Below are positions 35,863 to 45,529 of a DNA stretch of 64,000 nt, piece after piece. The stretch spans positions 5,279,922-5,343,921 of the forward strand of contig NZ_CP048289.1 in NCBI RefSeq assembly GCF_014084105.1, written 5' to 3'. The stretch comes from Streptacidiphilus sp. P02-A3a. Lineage in GTDB: Bacteria > Actinomycetota > Actinomycetes > Streptomycetales > Streptomycetaceae. Position numbers and translations under genes: made by a program. Below the pieces are notes generated by a model, which was not told where the DNA came from, did not search any database, and saw nothing but the letters and a program-made list of their open reading frames with translations. Each line of letters opens with the position of its first letter. Position 1 is the first letter of the stretch.

Positions 35863-36885
35863 GCCGGAGTCGCGTTGCACCAGCTCGGTGGGCAGGATGA
35901 CCGAGGACGGCGGTTCGCCCGCGATCAGGGCCAGCAGCAGCCGTACCATCTCGGAGCTGATCCGGTCCCAGGGCTGGCGGACGGTGGTCAGCGCGGGCCG
36001 GGTGGCCGCCGCGATGGTGGAGTCGTCGAAGCCGCCGACGGCGACGTCCTCCGGTACCCGTCGGCCCGCCTTCGCCAGGGCCGCCAGCGCGCCGTCGGCC
36101 ATCAGGTCGGAGGCGACGAAGACCGCGTCCAGGTCCGGGGCCCCGGCGAGCAGGGCGGTCATCGCGGCCTCGCCCCCGGCCCGGCTGTAGTCGCCCTCGG
36201 CGACCAGCGCCGGATCCTGCGCGAGCCCGGCCTCGGCCAGGGTCTCCCGGTAGCCGGAGAGCCGGTCGACGCCGCCGGGGGTGTCGAGCGGCCCGGTGAT
36301 GGTGGCGATCCGGCGGCGGCCGGTCGCCAGCAGGTGCCCGACCAGCTGCCGGGCGCCGGTGCGGTCGTCGGCGGCGACGTACGCGGTGTCGGCGTGGCCG
36401 AGCGGCTTGCCGCAGGCCACCACCGGCATCCCGGCCTCGCGCAGCCGCTCCACCATCGGGTTGCCGGTGTGCGAGGAGACCAGCAGGACGCCGTCGACGT
36501 GCCCGGCGGTGATGTAGCGCCCTATCCGGCGGCGTTCCTCCTCGGTGCCCGCGATCATGAGCAGCAGCGGGATGTCGTGCTTGGCGAGGGCTGTGGTGCA
36601 GCCGCGCAGCAGCAGGTTGAAGTTGGGGTCCTCGAAGAAGCGGTCCTGCGGCTCGGTGAGCAGGAAGGCGACCGAGTCGGAACGCTGGGTCACCAGGCTG
36701 CGGGCGTGCCGGTTGACCACGTACCCGGTCTTGCGGATCGCCGCGTTGACGGCTTTGAGCGCCTCCGGGCTGACGTTGTGCCCGCCGTTGAGCACACGTG
36801 ACACGGTGCCCCGGGAGATCCCGGCCTCCCGGGCCACGTCGTGGATGGTCGGCGGCCGGCGGCGGCCTGCGGCTGGTTCGGTCAT
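35860..36885 (-). CDS. LacI-family regulator of the galactoside locus
   Basis: A 341-residue repressor. The N-terminal HTH is PTIHDVAREAGISRGTVSRV followed by the hinge helix region. The effector domain is a periplasmic-binding-like fold with VAFLLTEPQDRFFEDPNFNL, GVLLVSSHTGNPMV and DVAVGGFDDSTIAAATRPAL near the C-terminus. It lies directly downstream of two sugar-permease genes on the same strand (37-bp gap). A LacI-type operator sits between the binding-protein gene and the divergent beta-galactosidase gene, so it most likely represses both, and is relieved by a galactoside or its product. Confidence 0.9.
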   Translation of the reverse strand: MTEPAAGRRRPPTIHDVAREAGISRGTVSRVLNGGHNVSPEALKAVNAAIRKTGYVVNRHARSLVTQRSDSVAFLLTEPQDRFFEDPNFNLLLRGCTTALAKHDIPLLLMIAGTEEERRRIGRYITAGHVDGVLLVSSHTGNPMVERLREAGMPVVACGKPLGHADTAYVAADDRTGARQLVGHLLATGRRRIATITGPLDTPGGVDRLSGYRETLAEAGLAQDPALVAEGDYSRAGGEAAMTALLAGAPDLDAVFVASDLMADGALAALAKAGRRVPEDVAVGGFDDSTIAAATRPALTTVRQPWDRISSEMVRLLLALIAGEPPSSVILPTELVQRDSG

Positions 36886-36922
36886 GTCAGAGCGGTTTCC
36901 CGTGCTAGGTGCTGATTCCTGG

Positions 36923-37822
36923 TCAGGACTTTACGGCTCCGGAGAGCAGGTCGAGGCGCCAGTAGCGCTGCAACGAGAGGAAGAGGATGATCAGCGGCAG
37001 TACCGAGATCAGCGCGCCGGTGATCACCAGCGTGTACAGGGCGGGCTGCGACGCGCCCTGATTGAGCAGGGTGAACAGGCCCACGGTGACCGGGAACTTG
37101 GTGTCGTCCCCGAGCATGATGTACGGCAGCAGGAAGTTGTTCCAGATCGCGACGAACTGGAACAGGAAGACGGTGACCAGTCCGGGGGCCATCATCGGCA
37201 CCACGACGGAGCGGAACAGCCGCCACTCGGACGCGCCGTCCACCCGGGACGCCTCGACCACCTCGTCCGGGATCGCCCCGGCGGCGTAGATCCGGGCCAG
37301 GTAGATGCCGTACGGGCTGACGATGCTGCACAGCAGGACCGACCAGTAGCTGTCGGCCAGTCCGGCCTTGGCCATCAGCAGGTACTGCGGGATGGCCAGC
37401 ACCACCGGCGGCATCAGCACCCCGGCGAGCAGGATGTTGAAGACGCTGTCGCGCCCGGCGAAGCGGTACTTGGCCAGGGCGTAGCCGGTGACCCCGGAGA
37501 GCGCGGCGGACAGCAGCGCGCCGACCCCGGCGTAGAAGGCCGAGTTGAGCATCCAGTGCCAGAACTCGCCGCCCCGGTAGGCGTTGAGCTGCCGCAGGTT
37601 GCCGAGCAGGCCGGTGCCCGGGGCCATGGTGAAGCTGGAGAAGAGCTGCGCGCTGCTCTTGGTCGCGGCGATGACCACCCAGAGCACCGGCAGCAGGCAG
37701 TACACCGCGCCGACGAGCAGTCCGACGGTGGGCACCCAGCCGCCTCGGCGGCGGGCCGGGCGGCCGCCGGCCGGGGTGGTCGAGGCGCGTCCGGGGGTCG
37801 CCCGGAGCTGGGCCGTGGTCAC
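36923..37822 (-). CDS. Sugar ABC transporter permease (MalG-like)
   Basis: A 299-residue inner-membrane permease of the carbohydrate-uptake CUT1 type. Six hydrophobic segments are visible, and the cytoplasmic EAA loop EASRVDGASEWRLFRSVVVP contacts the ATPase. The ATG (37822) overlaps the stop of the partner permease gene (37819-37822). No ATPase gene is in the locus; Streptomyces and relatives often use the shared MsiK ATPase for such systems. Confidence 0.9.
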   Translation of the reverse strand: MTTAQLRATPGRASTTPAGGRPARRRGGWVPTVGLLVGAVYCLLPVLWVVIAATKSSAQLFSSFTMAPGTGLLGNLRQLNAYRGGEFWHWMLNSAFYAGVGALLSAALSGVTGYALAKYRFAGRDSVFNILLAGVLMPPVVLAIPQYLLMAKAGLADSYWSVLLCSIVSPYGIYLARIYAAGAIPDEVVEASRVDGASEWRLFRSVVVPMMAPGLVTVFLFQFVAIWNNFLLPYIMLGDDTKFPVTVGLFTLLNQGASQPALYTLVITGALISVLPLIILFLSLQRYWRLDLLSGAVKS

Positions 37823-38766
37823 TTGTCCTCCCCGTAGGCGCGGCGGCCGACGGCCTTGAGGAAGCCGAAGGACAGGGCGAGGGTGACGCCGGCGATGACC
37901 ACGGAGGTGGCGGAGGCCGAGTAGATGTCACCGCGGACGAAGGCGTCGCGGTAGACCTTCATGAGGGGGCTCCAGGTGGAGGAGATGCCGTTGGTCATCG
38001 GGGCGAGCGTGGTGGGTTCACTGAACACCTGAAGCGTCGCGATCATGGAGAAGAAGAAGGTGAGCACGAGCGACGGGAGCACCATCGGGATCTTCACCCG
38101 CAGCGCGATCTGCAGCTCGGACGCGCCGTCCAGCCGGGCGGCCTCGTACAGCTCGGCGGGGACCGAGCGCAGCGAGGTGTAGATGACGATCATGTTGAAG
38201 CCGGTGCCGCCCCAGACCGCGATGTTGGCCAGCGCGACGTAGATGCCGTGGCCGGACAGCAGTTGCGGGGCGCTCATGCCGAGCTTGCCCAGCAGGTAGT
38301 ACCCGGGGCTGGTGGTCGGCAGGTAGAGGAAGCCCCAGAGCAGGCTGGCGACGACGCCGGGGATGGCGTAGGGCAGGAAGATCGCGATCCGGGAGAAGGC
38401 GCGCAGCCTGGTCCGGTCGGCGTCGAGCAGCAGGGCGAACAGCAGCGCCAGGCCCAGCATGGTCGGCACCAGGATGACGCCGTACAGCAGCACCCGCAGG
38501 GTTCCGGCGAGCAGTTCCGGATCGCCGAGGGCGGAGGCGTAGTTGGACAGTCCGGCCCAGACCTCGGTCCGCGACCCCGGTCCGAGGCCGAGGCCCTGGA
38601 CGTGGACCTTGCGGAAGCTGAGGTAGCCCGCGTAGCCGATGGGCAGGGCGAGCAGCAGGGCGAACAGCAGGACGGCGGGGGTGATGAAGGCGTACGGCGC
38701 GAGCCGTGGTCTGCGGCGGGCGCTGGTGCCTGCGGTGGTCCCCGGGGCGGGGGTGGCGCTGGTCAT
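37819..38766 (-). CDS. Sugar ABC transporter permease (MalF-like)
   Basis: A 315-residue permease, the first of the pair. It shows a short N-terminal cytoplasmic tail, about six membrane helices (YAFITPAVLLFALLLALPIG and others) and the EAA loop EAARLDGASELQIALRVKIP. It overlaps the next permease by 4 bases and follows the binding-protein gene after 78 bp, making a four-gene unit with the LacI gene. Confidence 0.9.
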   Translation of the reverse strand: MTSATPAPGTTAGTSARRRPRLAPYAFITPAVLLFALLLALPIGYAGYLSFRKVHVQGLGLGPGSRTEVWAGLSNYASALGDPELLAGTLRVLLYGVILVPTMLGLALLFALLLDADRTRLRAFSRIAIFLPYAIPGVVASLLWGFLYLPTTSPGYYLLGKLGMSAPQLLSGHGIYVALANIAVWGGTGFNMIVIYTSLRSVPAELYEAARLDGASELQIALRVKIPMVLPSLVLTFFFSMIATLQVFSEPTTLAPMTNGISSTWSPLMKVYRDAFVRGDIYSASATSVVIAGVTLALSFGFLKAVGRRAYGEDK

Positions 38767-38844
38767 GGAAGGGCGGCTCCGTTCGAGGCGGGCCCCGCCC
38801 GGGTGTGCGGGTGCACCCGGGCGGGCGGCAGGGGTGGCGCGGGG

Positions 38845-40173
38845 TCAGCCGGAGACGGTGAAGCCCTGCGTCTTCAGGTCGCTGACGGTGGTCTGCGCCA
38901 TGCCGCTGAGCGCGGCGGAGAAGTCGGATCGGTTCTGCGCGGCCTTGCCGAAGTCGTCGGTGAAGGCGCTGTAGGCGACGTTGACGTTGGGGCCCCAGGC
39001 GGCCGGGGCGGTGGTGGCGGCGATCTTCGCGGCGCTGGTGTAGAAGTCGGGCTGGTCGGAGAGGAAGGCGGGGGCGGTGGCCAGGGCGCTGCCGGACTCG
39101 GCGTCGGTGGCGGCCGGGTAGATGGAGGCGTCCTTGACCAGCGCGGCGACGGCGGTCGGGTCGGTGTTCAGCCACTGTGCGAACTGCGCCGCCGCGGCCT
39201 GGTGCTTGGACTCGTTGGTGACGGCGGTGGAGGAGCCGCCCCAGCTGCCGGTGACGTCCTGGCCCGCGCTCCACTGCGGCAGCGGGACCATGGCCCACTT
39301 CCCGGCGGTGGCGGGGGCGCTGCTGGCGAGCACGCCGGGGGCCCAGACGGCGCTGACCCAGGAGATCTCGCTGCCGTCGTTCAGGGCCTTGCTCCAGGCC
39401 GGGGTGTACATCGGCTGGTTGTCGATGACGCCCTGCTTGACCAGGCCGCCCCAGAAGTCGGCGACCTTCTGGGTGGCCGCGTCGTCGATGCCGACCTTCC
39501 AGGTGCTGCCGCTGCTGGTCCACCAGGAGGATCCGGCCTGCTGGGCCAGGCCCGCGAACAGGCCCGGGTCGCCGCTGGAGAAGGTGGCGAGGTAGGTGCT
39601 GGGCGACTCCTGGTGCAGCTTGGCGGCGTCGGCGGCGAACTGGGCCCAGGTGGTGGGCACGGTCAGGCCGTACTTGGTGAAGAGGTCCTTGCGGTAGAAG
39701 TACATCAGCGGCCCGGTGTCCTGCGGGATCGCGTAGACGGCGCCGGTGCCGAGGGTGACCTGCTTCCACACGCCGGGGGCGAAGTCCGAGGCGGCCGAGC
39801 CGTCGTACCTGGAGATGTCGGCGAGGACGTTGTTGCTGACCAGGGTGGGGATCGCCTGGTACTCGGCCTGGACCAGGTCGGGGGCGCCGCCCGCCTTCGC
39901 GGCGGTGATCACCTTGGTCATCAGGGCGTCACCGGACGCCTGCTTCTCGACGGTGACCTGGATGTCCGGGTGCGACGTGTTCCACAGGGCGACGACCTGG
40001 TCGAGGTTGGGTGCCCAGGCCCAGTAGGTGAGCTTGACCGGACCGGAGGCGGCGCTCTGCGCGGCCGTCCCGGTCGCTGTCGAACCGCTGCCGCTGCAAC
40101 CGGCGAGCAGGGCGGTGGCGGCGGCGACGGCGGTGAGGCCGAAGGCGAGGCGGCGGTGCGTCGAGACAGACAT
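38845..40173 (-). CDS. Sugar-binding lipoprotein of the ABC transporter
   Basis: A 442-residue solute-binding protein. The ATG at 40173 is preferred over a GTG at 40203 because GGGAGAG lies 4 bases upstream. MSVSTHRRLAFGLTAVAAAT leads to the lipobox LLAGC, giving a lipid-anchored exported protein. The body has the CUT1 binding-protein pattern: VKLTYWAWAPNLDQVVALW, HPDIQVTVEKQASGDALM and the late PLPQWSAGQDVTGSWGGSST segment. It is the first gene of the uptake operon; a galactoside substrate is inferred from the divergent GH42 enzyme. Confidence 0.9.
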   Translation of the reverse strand: MSVSTHRRLAFGLTAVAAATALLAGCSGSGSTATGTAAQSAASGPVKLTYWAWAPNLDQVVALWNTSHPDIQVTVEKQASGDALMTKVITAAKAGGAPDLVQAEYQAIPTLVSNNVLADISRYDGSAASDFAPGVWKQVTLGTGAVYAIPQDTGPLMYFYRKDLFTKYGLTVPTTWAQFAADAAKLHQESPSTYLATFSSGDPGLFAGLAQQAGSSWWTSSGSTWKVGIDDAATQKVADFWGGLVKQGVIDNQPMYTPAWSKALNDGSEISWVSAVWAPGVLASSAPATAGKWAMVPLPQWSAGQDVTGSWGGSSTAVTNESKHQAAAAQFAQWLNTDPTAVAALVKDASIYPAATDAESGSALATAPAFLSDQPDFYTSAAKIAATTAPAAWGPNVNVAYSAFTDDFGKAAQNRSDFSAALSGMAQTTVSDLKTQGFTVSG

Positions 40174-40235
40174 GGACTCTCCCACTGACGAGGACGTCCG
40201 CACCCTGCGGACTGTCGCTCCGGCGCTGTTTGGCG

Positions 40236-40251
40236 CTGTGAGCGTTCACAG
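40236..40251. promoter_or_regulatory. LacI-type operator
   Basis: CTGTGAGCGTTCACAG pairs at seven of eight positions around its centre and carries the central CG of LacI/GalR operators (TGTGAxCGxTCACA). It lies 63 bp before the binding-protein gene and about 200 bp before the beta-galactosidase gene, in their shared promoter region. It is the expected site for the LacI protein of this locus. Confidence 0.75.
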
Positions 40252-40361
40252 TACGGAAACACATGCTGCGGATGTCAAGAGTTGTTGCCATCCGGTTACC
40301 TGGCGGTTGTTTACACCGAAGGAGCCCGAAAGATCGGCAGATACTGGACATTCAGTGCAAC

Positions 40362-40376
40362 AACTTCAAACAAGTT
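40362..40376. promoter_or_regulatory. Second inverted repeat before the beta-galactosidase gene
   Basis: AACTT-CAAAC-AAGTT (40362-40376) is a perfect inverted repeat of 5-bp arms in an AT-rich patch 79 bp before the GH42 start. It could be a second regulator site or part of the promoter. It does not match the LacI-type operator at 40236. Confidence 0.35.
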
Positions 40377-40454
40377 CCCACTTGCCAAGCACACTGGGAC
40401 CTCGGCTACCGTGTGCACGTTCCCAGTCCTTCAGGTCAGCAGCAGGAGTAGCAG

Positions 40455-42485
40455 ATGCCCGTGACCCCCACTCGGTTCCCCGTGCCGGGCCTCGCCTACG
40501 GCGGTGACTACAACCCCGAGCAGTGGCCCGAGGAGGTCTGGGCCGAGGACGTGGCCCTGATGCGGGAGGCCGGGGTGACCATGGTGAGTGTCGGGATCTT
40601 CTCCTGGGCGCTGCTCGAACCCGCCCCCGGCGTCCACGACTTCGGCTGGCTCGACCGGCTGCTCGACCTGCTGCACCAGCACGGCGTCGCGGTCGACCTG
40701 GGCACCCCCACCGTCGTCCCGCCCGCCTGGTTCTACCAGCGGCACCCGGAGGCGCTGCCGGTCACCCGGGACGGGCAGCGGCTGGCCTTCGGCGGCCGGG
40801 GGGCCATCTGCCACAGCTCCCCGGCCTACCGCGAGGCGGCCACCGGGATCGCCGCCCGGCTCGCCGAGCGCTACGGCCGGCACCCGGCGCTGGCCCTGTG
40901 GCACGTCCACAACGAGTACGGCGCCCCGGTCTCCGCCTGCTACTGCGAGGTCTCAGCGGCGGACTTCCGCCGCTGGCTGCGCGAGCGCTACCGCACCCTG
41001 GACGCCCTGAACGAGGCCTGGGGCACGGCCTTCTGGGGCCAGCGCTACGGCGAGTGGGAGCAGATCCAGCCGCCACGGCGCACCCCCACCACCGGCAACC
41101 CGGGCCAGGCGCTCGACTACGCCCGCTTCAGCAGCGACGCGATGCTCGGCAACTTCACCGCCGAGCGCGACGTCCTGCACCGGCTCTCCCCCGGCGTCCC
41201 GGTCACCACCAACTTCATGACCGCCCTCAGCCAGTGCCAGAGCGTCGACTACTGGGCCTGGGGTCGCGAGGTCGACCTGGTGTCCAACGACCACTACCTG
41301 GTGGCCGAGGCCGAACGCACCCACGTCAACCTGGCCATGTCCGCCGACCTCAGCCGCTCGGTCGCGGGCGGCGCGCCGTGGCTGCTGCTGGAGCACTCCA
41401 CCGGGGCGGTCAACTGGCAGCCCCGCAACCTCGCCAAGCGCCCAGGTGAGCTGGGCCGCAACAGCCTGGCGCACGTGGCCCGCGGCTCCGAGGGCGCGAT
41501 GTTCTTCCAGTGGCGGGCCTCCCGCTTCGGCGCGGAGAAGTTCCACTCCAGCATGCTCCCGCACGCGGGCACCGACAGCCGGATCTGGCGCGAGGTGGTC
41601 CAGCTCGGCGCCGACCTGGGCCGGCTGGCCGAGGTCAACGGCAGCCGGGTGCGCGCCGACGCGGCGGTGCTGTGGGACTGGCAGTCCTGGTGGGCGCAGG
41701 ACCTGGAGTGGCGCCCCACCGAGGACCACCGCGCGGACGAGCGCGCCGACGCCTTCTACGAGGCCCTCTACGACCGGCACCTGACCGTCGACTTCGCCCG
41801 TCCCGGCGCCCCGCTGGACGCCTACCCGCTGGTGGTCGTGCCCGCCCTCTACCTGGCTGAAGCGGAGACCGGGGAGCACCTGCGCCGCTACGTGGAGCAG
41901 GGGGGCGTGCTGGTGGTGTCGTACTTCTCCGGCATCGTCGACGGCACCGACACCGTCCACCCGGGACCGCACCCGGGTGCGCTGCGCGACGTCCTCGGGC
42001 TGACCGTGGAGGAGTTCCTGCCGTTGCGCGCCGGGCAGCGGGTGGCGCTGACCGCCGCCACCGGGGGCGCCGCCGGGGTCAGCGGCGACGTCTGGTCCGA
42101 GGCGGTGGTGCCGCGCGGGGCGGAGACCGTCTGGCACTACGCCGAAGGACCGGCCGCCGGTGGCCCGGCGATCACCCGGCACCGCCTGGGCGCGGGCAGC
42201 GCCTGGTACGTCTCCACCCGGCTCGCCCCGGCCGACCTGGACCAGGTGCTCGCCCGGGCCTGCCGGGACGCGGGCATCCGCGACCGGGACCAGCTGCCGC
42301 GCGACGTCGAGGTGGTGCACCGCGAGGGCGAGCGGGACAGCTACCTGTTCGCGGTGAACCACACCGCCGCCGAGGCCAGGGTGCCGCTGGAGCGCCCCGG
42401 CACCGAACTGCTCACCGGCGAACCCGCCGCCGGGCAGCTGCGCGTCCCGGCGGGCGGCGTCCGGGTGGTCCGGCTGCCCCGCTGA
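40455..42485 (+). CDS. GH42 beta-galactosidase
   Basis: A 676-residue intracellular glycoside hydrolase of family 42; there is no signal peptide. The ATG has a GGAG site about 6 bases upstream. The TIM barrel opens with YGGDYNPEQWPEEVWAEDVA and the proposed acid/base Glu is in ALWHVHNEYGAPV (near residue 154); the nucleophile Glu is in WLLLEHSTGAVNWQP (near 314). The C-terminal half holds the trimerisation-type domain and a small beta domain. It should cleave terminal beta-galactose from short oligosaccharides taken up by the divergent ABC system. Confidence 0.93.
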   Translation: MPVTPTRFPVPGLAYGGDYNPEQWPEEVWAEDVALMREAGVTMVSVGIFSWALLEPAPGVHDFGWLDRLLDLLHQHGVAVDLGTPTVVPPAWFYQRHPEALPVTRDGQRLAFGGRGAICHSSPAYREAATGIAARLAERYGRHPALALWHVHNEYGAPVSACYCEVSAADFRRWLRERYRTLDALNEAWGTAFWGQRYGEWEQIQPPRRTPTTGNPGQALDYARFSSDAMLGNFTAERDVLHRLSPGVPVTTNFMTALSQCQSVDYWAWGREVDLVSNDHYLVAEAERTHVNLAMSADLSRSVAGGAPWLLLEHSTGAVNWQPRNLAKRPGELGRNSLAHVARGSEGAMFFQWRASRFGAEKFHSSMLPHAGTDSRIWREVVQLGADLGRLAEVNGSRVRADAAVLWDWQSWWAQDLEWRPTEDHRADERADAFYEALYDRHLTVDFARPGAPLDAYPLVVVPALYLAEAETGEHLRRYVEQGGVLVVSYFSGIVDGTDTVHPGPHPGALRDVLGLTVEEFLPLRAGQRVALTAATGGAAGVSGDVWSEAVVPRGAETVWHYAEGPAAGGPAITRHRLGAGSAWYVSTRLAPADLDQVLARACRDAGIRDRDQLPRDVEVVHREGERDSYLFAVNHTAAEARVPLERPGTELLTGEPAAGQLRVPAGGVRVVRLPR

Positions 42486-42500
42486 CCCGGCCGCGACCGC

Positions 42501-45143
42501 TCAGGCGGCGGCCTCCGGCTCCGGCTCCGGCTCCGGCTCCTGGAAGCCGACCAGCAGCTCCCCCTCCGGGGCGTCGACCAGGACGCCGGCGCCCTCGCGG
42601 ACACCGCCGCCGAGCAGCGCCCGGCCGATCTTCGTCTCCACCTCGTGCGAGATGAACCGGCGCAGCGGCCGGGCGCCGTACACCGGGTCGTAGCCCTCGG
42701 CGGCGATCAGCCGCCGGGCCGGCTCGGTCAGCAGCAGCGTGATCCGCTGCTCGGCGAGGCGGCGGCGCAGCTCCTCCAGGAGCAGGTCCACGATGCGTTC
42801 GATCTGGGCCGGCCCCAGCGGGTGGAACAGCACGATGTCGTCGACCCGGTTCAGGAACTCGGGGCGGAAGTGCCCGCGGAGTTCGCCCGTCACCAGGTCC
42901 CGGACCTCGGGCTTGATCTCGCCGCCTTCGGTGGCGTCCTGAAGCAGGTACTGCGAGCCGAGGTTCGAGGTCATGATGATCACGGTGTTGCGGAAGTCGA
43001 CGGTGCGGCCCTGCGAGTCGGTGATCCGGCCGTCGTCCAGCACCTGCAGCAGGATGTTGAAGACGTCGGGGTGGGCCTTCTCGATCTCGTCGAACAGGAC
43101 CACCGAGTAGGGCTTGCGGCGCACCGCCTCGGTCAGCTGGCCGCCCTCCTCGTAGCCGACGTACCCGGGGGGCGCGCCGACCAGGCGGCTGACCGTGTGG
43201 CGCTCCTGGTACTCGCTCATGTCCAGCCGGACGATGTTGTCCTGGCTGTCGAACAGCGCCGCGGCCAGGGTCTTGGCCAGCTCGGTCTTGCCGACGCCGG
43301 TGGGGCCCAGGAAGATGAACGAGCCGATCGGGCGGCGCGGGTCGCGCACCCCGGAGCGGGCCCGGATCACCGCGTCGGCGACCAGCCGCACCGCCTCGTC
43401 CTGGCCTATGACGCGTTCCTGCAGGATCTCGTCCAGCCGCAGCAGCTTCTGCCGTTCGCCCTCCTGCAGCCGGGTGACCGGGATACCGGTCCAGGCGGAG
43501 ACGATCTCGGCGATCTCGTCGGCGGTGACCACCTCGCGCAGCAGCCGGTTCTCCCCCTGCCGGACGGCCAGCCGCTCCTCCTCGGCGGCGAGTCGGCGCT
43601 CCAGCTCGCTGACGGTGCCGTAGCGCAGCTGGGCGGCGCGGTTGAGGTCGTAGGCGCGTTCGGCCTCCTCGGCCTCCTGCCGGGCGCGCTCCAGCTCCTG
43701 CCGCAGCTCCTGGACCCGGCGGATGGCCTGGCGTTCGGCCTCCCACTGGGCGTGCTTGGCGTCCGCCTCGCCGCGCAGGTCGACCAGCTCCCGGCGCAGG
43801 TCCGCCAGCCGGGCTGCGCTGGCCGGGTCGGTCTCCTGGGCCAGGGCCGCCTCCTCGATCTCCAGTCGGGTGGCCCGGCGGGTGAGCTCGTCCAGTTCGG
43901 CGGGCATCGAGTCGATCTCGGTGCGCAGCCGGGCGCAGGCCTCGTCCACCAGGTCGATGGCCTTGTCGGGCAGGAACCGGTCGGTGATGTAGCGGTGGCT
44001 GAGGGTGGCGGCGGCGACCAGCGCGCCGTCCTGGATCTTGACGCCGTGGAAGATCTCCAGCCGTTCCCGGATGCCGCGCAGGATCGAGATCGCGTCCTCG
44101 ACGCCGGGCTCGTCCACCAGCACGGTCTGGAACCGGCGTTCCAGGGCCGCGTCGGACTCGATGTGCTTGCGGTACTCGTCCAGGGTGGTGGCGCCGATCA
44201 TGTGCAGCTCGCCCCTGGCTAGCATCGGCTTGAGCATCTGCCCGGCGTCCATGGCCCCCTCGGCGGCCCCGGCGCCGACGACGGTGTGCAGCTCGTCGAC
44301 GAACAGCAGGATCCGCCCCTCGGCACCCTTCACCTCGGCCAGTACCGCCTTGAGCCGTTCCTCGAACTCGCCGCGGAACTTGGCCCCGGCCACCAGCGAG
44401 CCCATGTCGAGCGAGAACACGGTCTTGTCGCGCAGCCCCTCCGGGACGTCGCCGCGGACGATCCGCTGTGCCAGGCCCTCGACGATGGCGGTCTTGCCGA
44501 CGCCGGGTTCGCCGATCAGCACCGGGTTGTTCTTGGTCTTGCGGCTGAGGATCTGGATCACCCGGCGGATCTCCGCGTCCCGTCCGATCACCGGGTCGAG
44601 CCGGCCGGTGCGGGCCTCCACCACCAGGTCGCGGCCGTACTTCTCCAGGGCCTCGTAGGCCTGCTCCGGGTTGGCGGAGGTGACCCGCTGGTTGCCGCGC
44701 ACCTGGGCGAGGGCGTTCAGGAAGCGGTCCTTGGTCACTCCCTGCTCGGCGAGGCGGCGTCCGGCGGCGGTGGTCGGGCCCTCATCAACCAGCGCCAGCA
44801 CCAGGTGCTCGGTGGAGACGTACTCGTCCTTGAGCCGCCGGGCCTCCTGCTCGGCGGTGTCGAGCACCCGGGCCAGCCGCTGGGTGACCGCCACCTGGCC
44901 GGGGGTGGCGCCGGGGCCGGTGGTGCGCGGGCGCCGGGCCAGGTCGCCCTCGACGGCGGCGCGCAGCGCGGCCGGGTCGGCGCCGGCCTGTTCCAGCAGC
45001 CGGGTGGTCAGGCCGTCCCGCTGGTCGAGCAGGGCCAGCAGCAGGTGCTCGCCGTCGACCTCGCTCCGGCCCAGCCGGACCGCGATGCCCTGCGCTTCCT
45101 GGAGGGCTTCCTGGGACTTCTCGGTGAGGCGGTTCAGGTCCAT
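42501..45143 (-). CDS. clpB: ClpB disaggregase
   Basis: An 880-residue hexameric AAA+ chaperone that pulls apart protein aggregates with DnaK. It has the N-terminal Clp repeats ([20 protein letters not shown]), the first ATPase with Walker [10 protein letters not shown] near residue 205, the coiled-coil middle domain (about residues 400-530) and the second ATPase with GPTGVGKTE near 610. The C-terminus ends in [12 protein letters not shown], an acidic Glu-Pro repeat not typical of the family. It is the last of a five-gene chaperone operon; its start overlaps the end of cbpM by 10 bases. Confidence 0.95.
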   Translation of the reverse strand: MDLNRLTEKSQEALQEAQGIAVRLGRSEVDGEHLLLALLDQRDGLTTRLLEQAGADPAALRAAVEGDLARRPRTTGPGATPGQVAVTQRLARVLDTAEQEARRLKDEYVSTEHLVLALVDEGPTTAAGRRLAEQGVTKDRFLNALAQVRGNQRVTSANPEQAYEALEKYGRDLVVEARTGRLDPVIGRDAEIRRVIQILSRKTKNNPVLIGEPGVGKTAIVEGLAQRIVRGDVPEGLRDKTVFSLDMGSLVAGAKFRGEFEERLKAVLAEVKGAEGRILLFVDELHTVVGAGAAEGAMDAGQMLKPMLARGELHMIGATTLDEYRKHIESDAALERRFQTVLVDEPGVEDAISILRGIRERLEIFHGVKIQDGALVAAATLSHRYITDRFLPDKAIDLVDEACARLRTEIDSMPAELDELTRRATRLEIEEAALAQETDPASAARLADLRRELVDLRGEADAKHAQWEAERQAIRRVQELRQELERARQEAEEAERAYDLNRAAQLRYGTVSELERRLAAEEERLAVRQGENRLLREVVTADEIAEIVSAWTGIPVTRLQEGERQKLLRLDEILQERVIGQDEAVRLVADAVIRARSGVRDPRRPIGSFIFLGPTGVGKTELAKTLAAALFDSQDNIVRLDMSEYQERHTVSRLVGAPPGYVGYEEGGQLTEAVRRKPYSVVLFDEIEKAHPDVFNILLQVLDDGRITDSQGRTVDFRNTVIIMTSNLGSQYLLQDATEGGEIKPEVRDLVTGELRGHFRPEFLNRVDDIVLFHPLGPAQIERIVDLLLEELRRRLAEQRITLLLTEPARRLIAAEGYDPVYGARPLRRFISHEVETKIGRALLGGGVREGAGVLVDAPEGELLVGFQEPEPEPEPEAAA

Positions 45144-45529
45144 GGCGTTCGCTCCTCGGCGGCCCGCTCGCGGCGCCGCAGCGTGGTCTCCAGCTGGTCG
45201 ATGCGGTCCAGCAGGTCCAGCACCAGACCGATGGCCGCGTAGTTCAGGGACAGTCCGGACCGCAGCCGCTGGACCTTGGCGACGGCCGCGGGGGCGTCGG
45301 CGCGGAACCGCAGCCGTCCGAGGCCGTCGCGGTGGGCGTCGATCAGCCCCAGCGCGACGAAGCGGCCGACCAGCTCCGGCGGCAGGCCGCTGCGCTGGGC
45401 GACGCGGTCCAGGCTCAGCTGGTAGGGGTCGGCCTGGCGGATCAGCAGCAGCGGATAGCCGGTGCCCGCCTGGGCGAGCCGCACGGCCCGCCGGGCCGGT
45501 TCGGCGGGAGGACGCTGTTGGGCGCTCAT
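45134..45529 (-). CDS. cbpM: CbpM-type DnaJ modulator
   Basis: A 131-residue protein that matches chaperone-modulator CbpM. A MerR-like winged helix ([20 protein letters not shown]) is followed by a helical C-terminal part ([20 protein letters not shown]). CbpM binds the J domain of CbpA and blocks its work with DnaK. Its ATG overlaps the stop of the cbpA gene (ATGA, 45526-45529) and its end overlaps clpB, so all three are coupled. Confidence 0.85.
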   Translation of the reverse strand: MSAQQRPPAEPARRAVRLAQAGTGYPLLLIRQADPYQLSLDRVAQRSGLPPELVGRFVALGLIDAHRDGLGRLRFRADAPAAVAKVQRLRSGLSLNYAAIGLVLDLLDRIDQLETTLRRRERAAEERTPWT

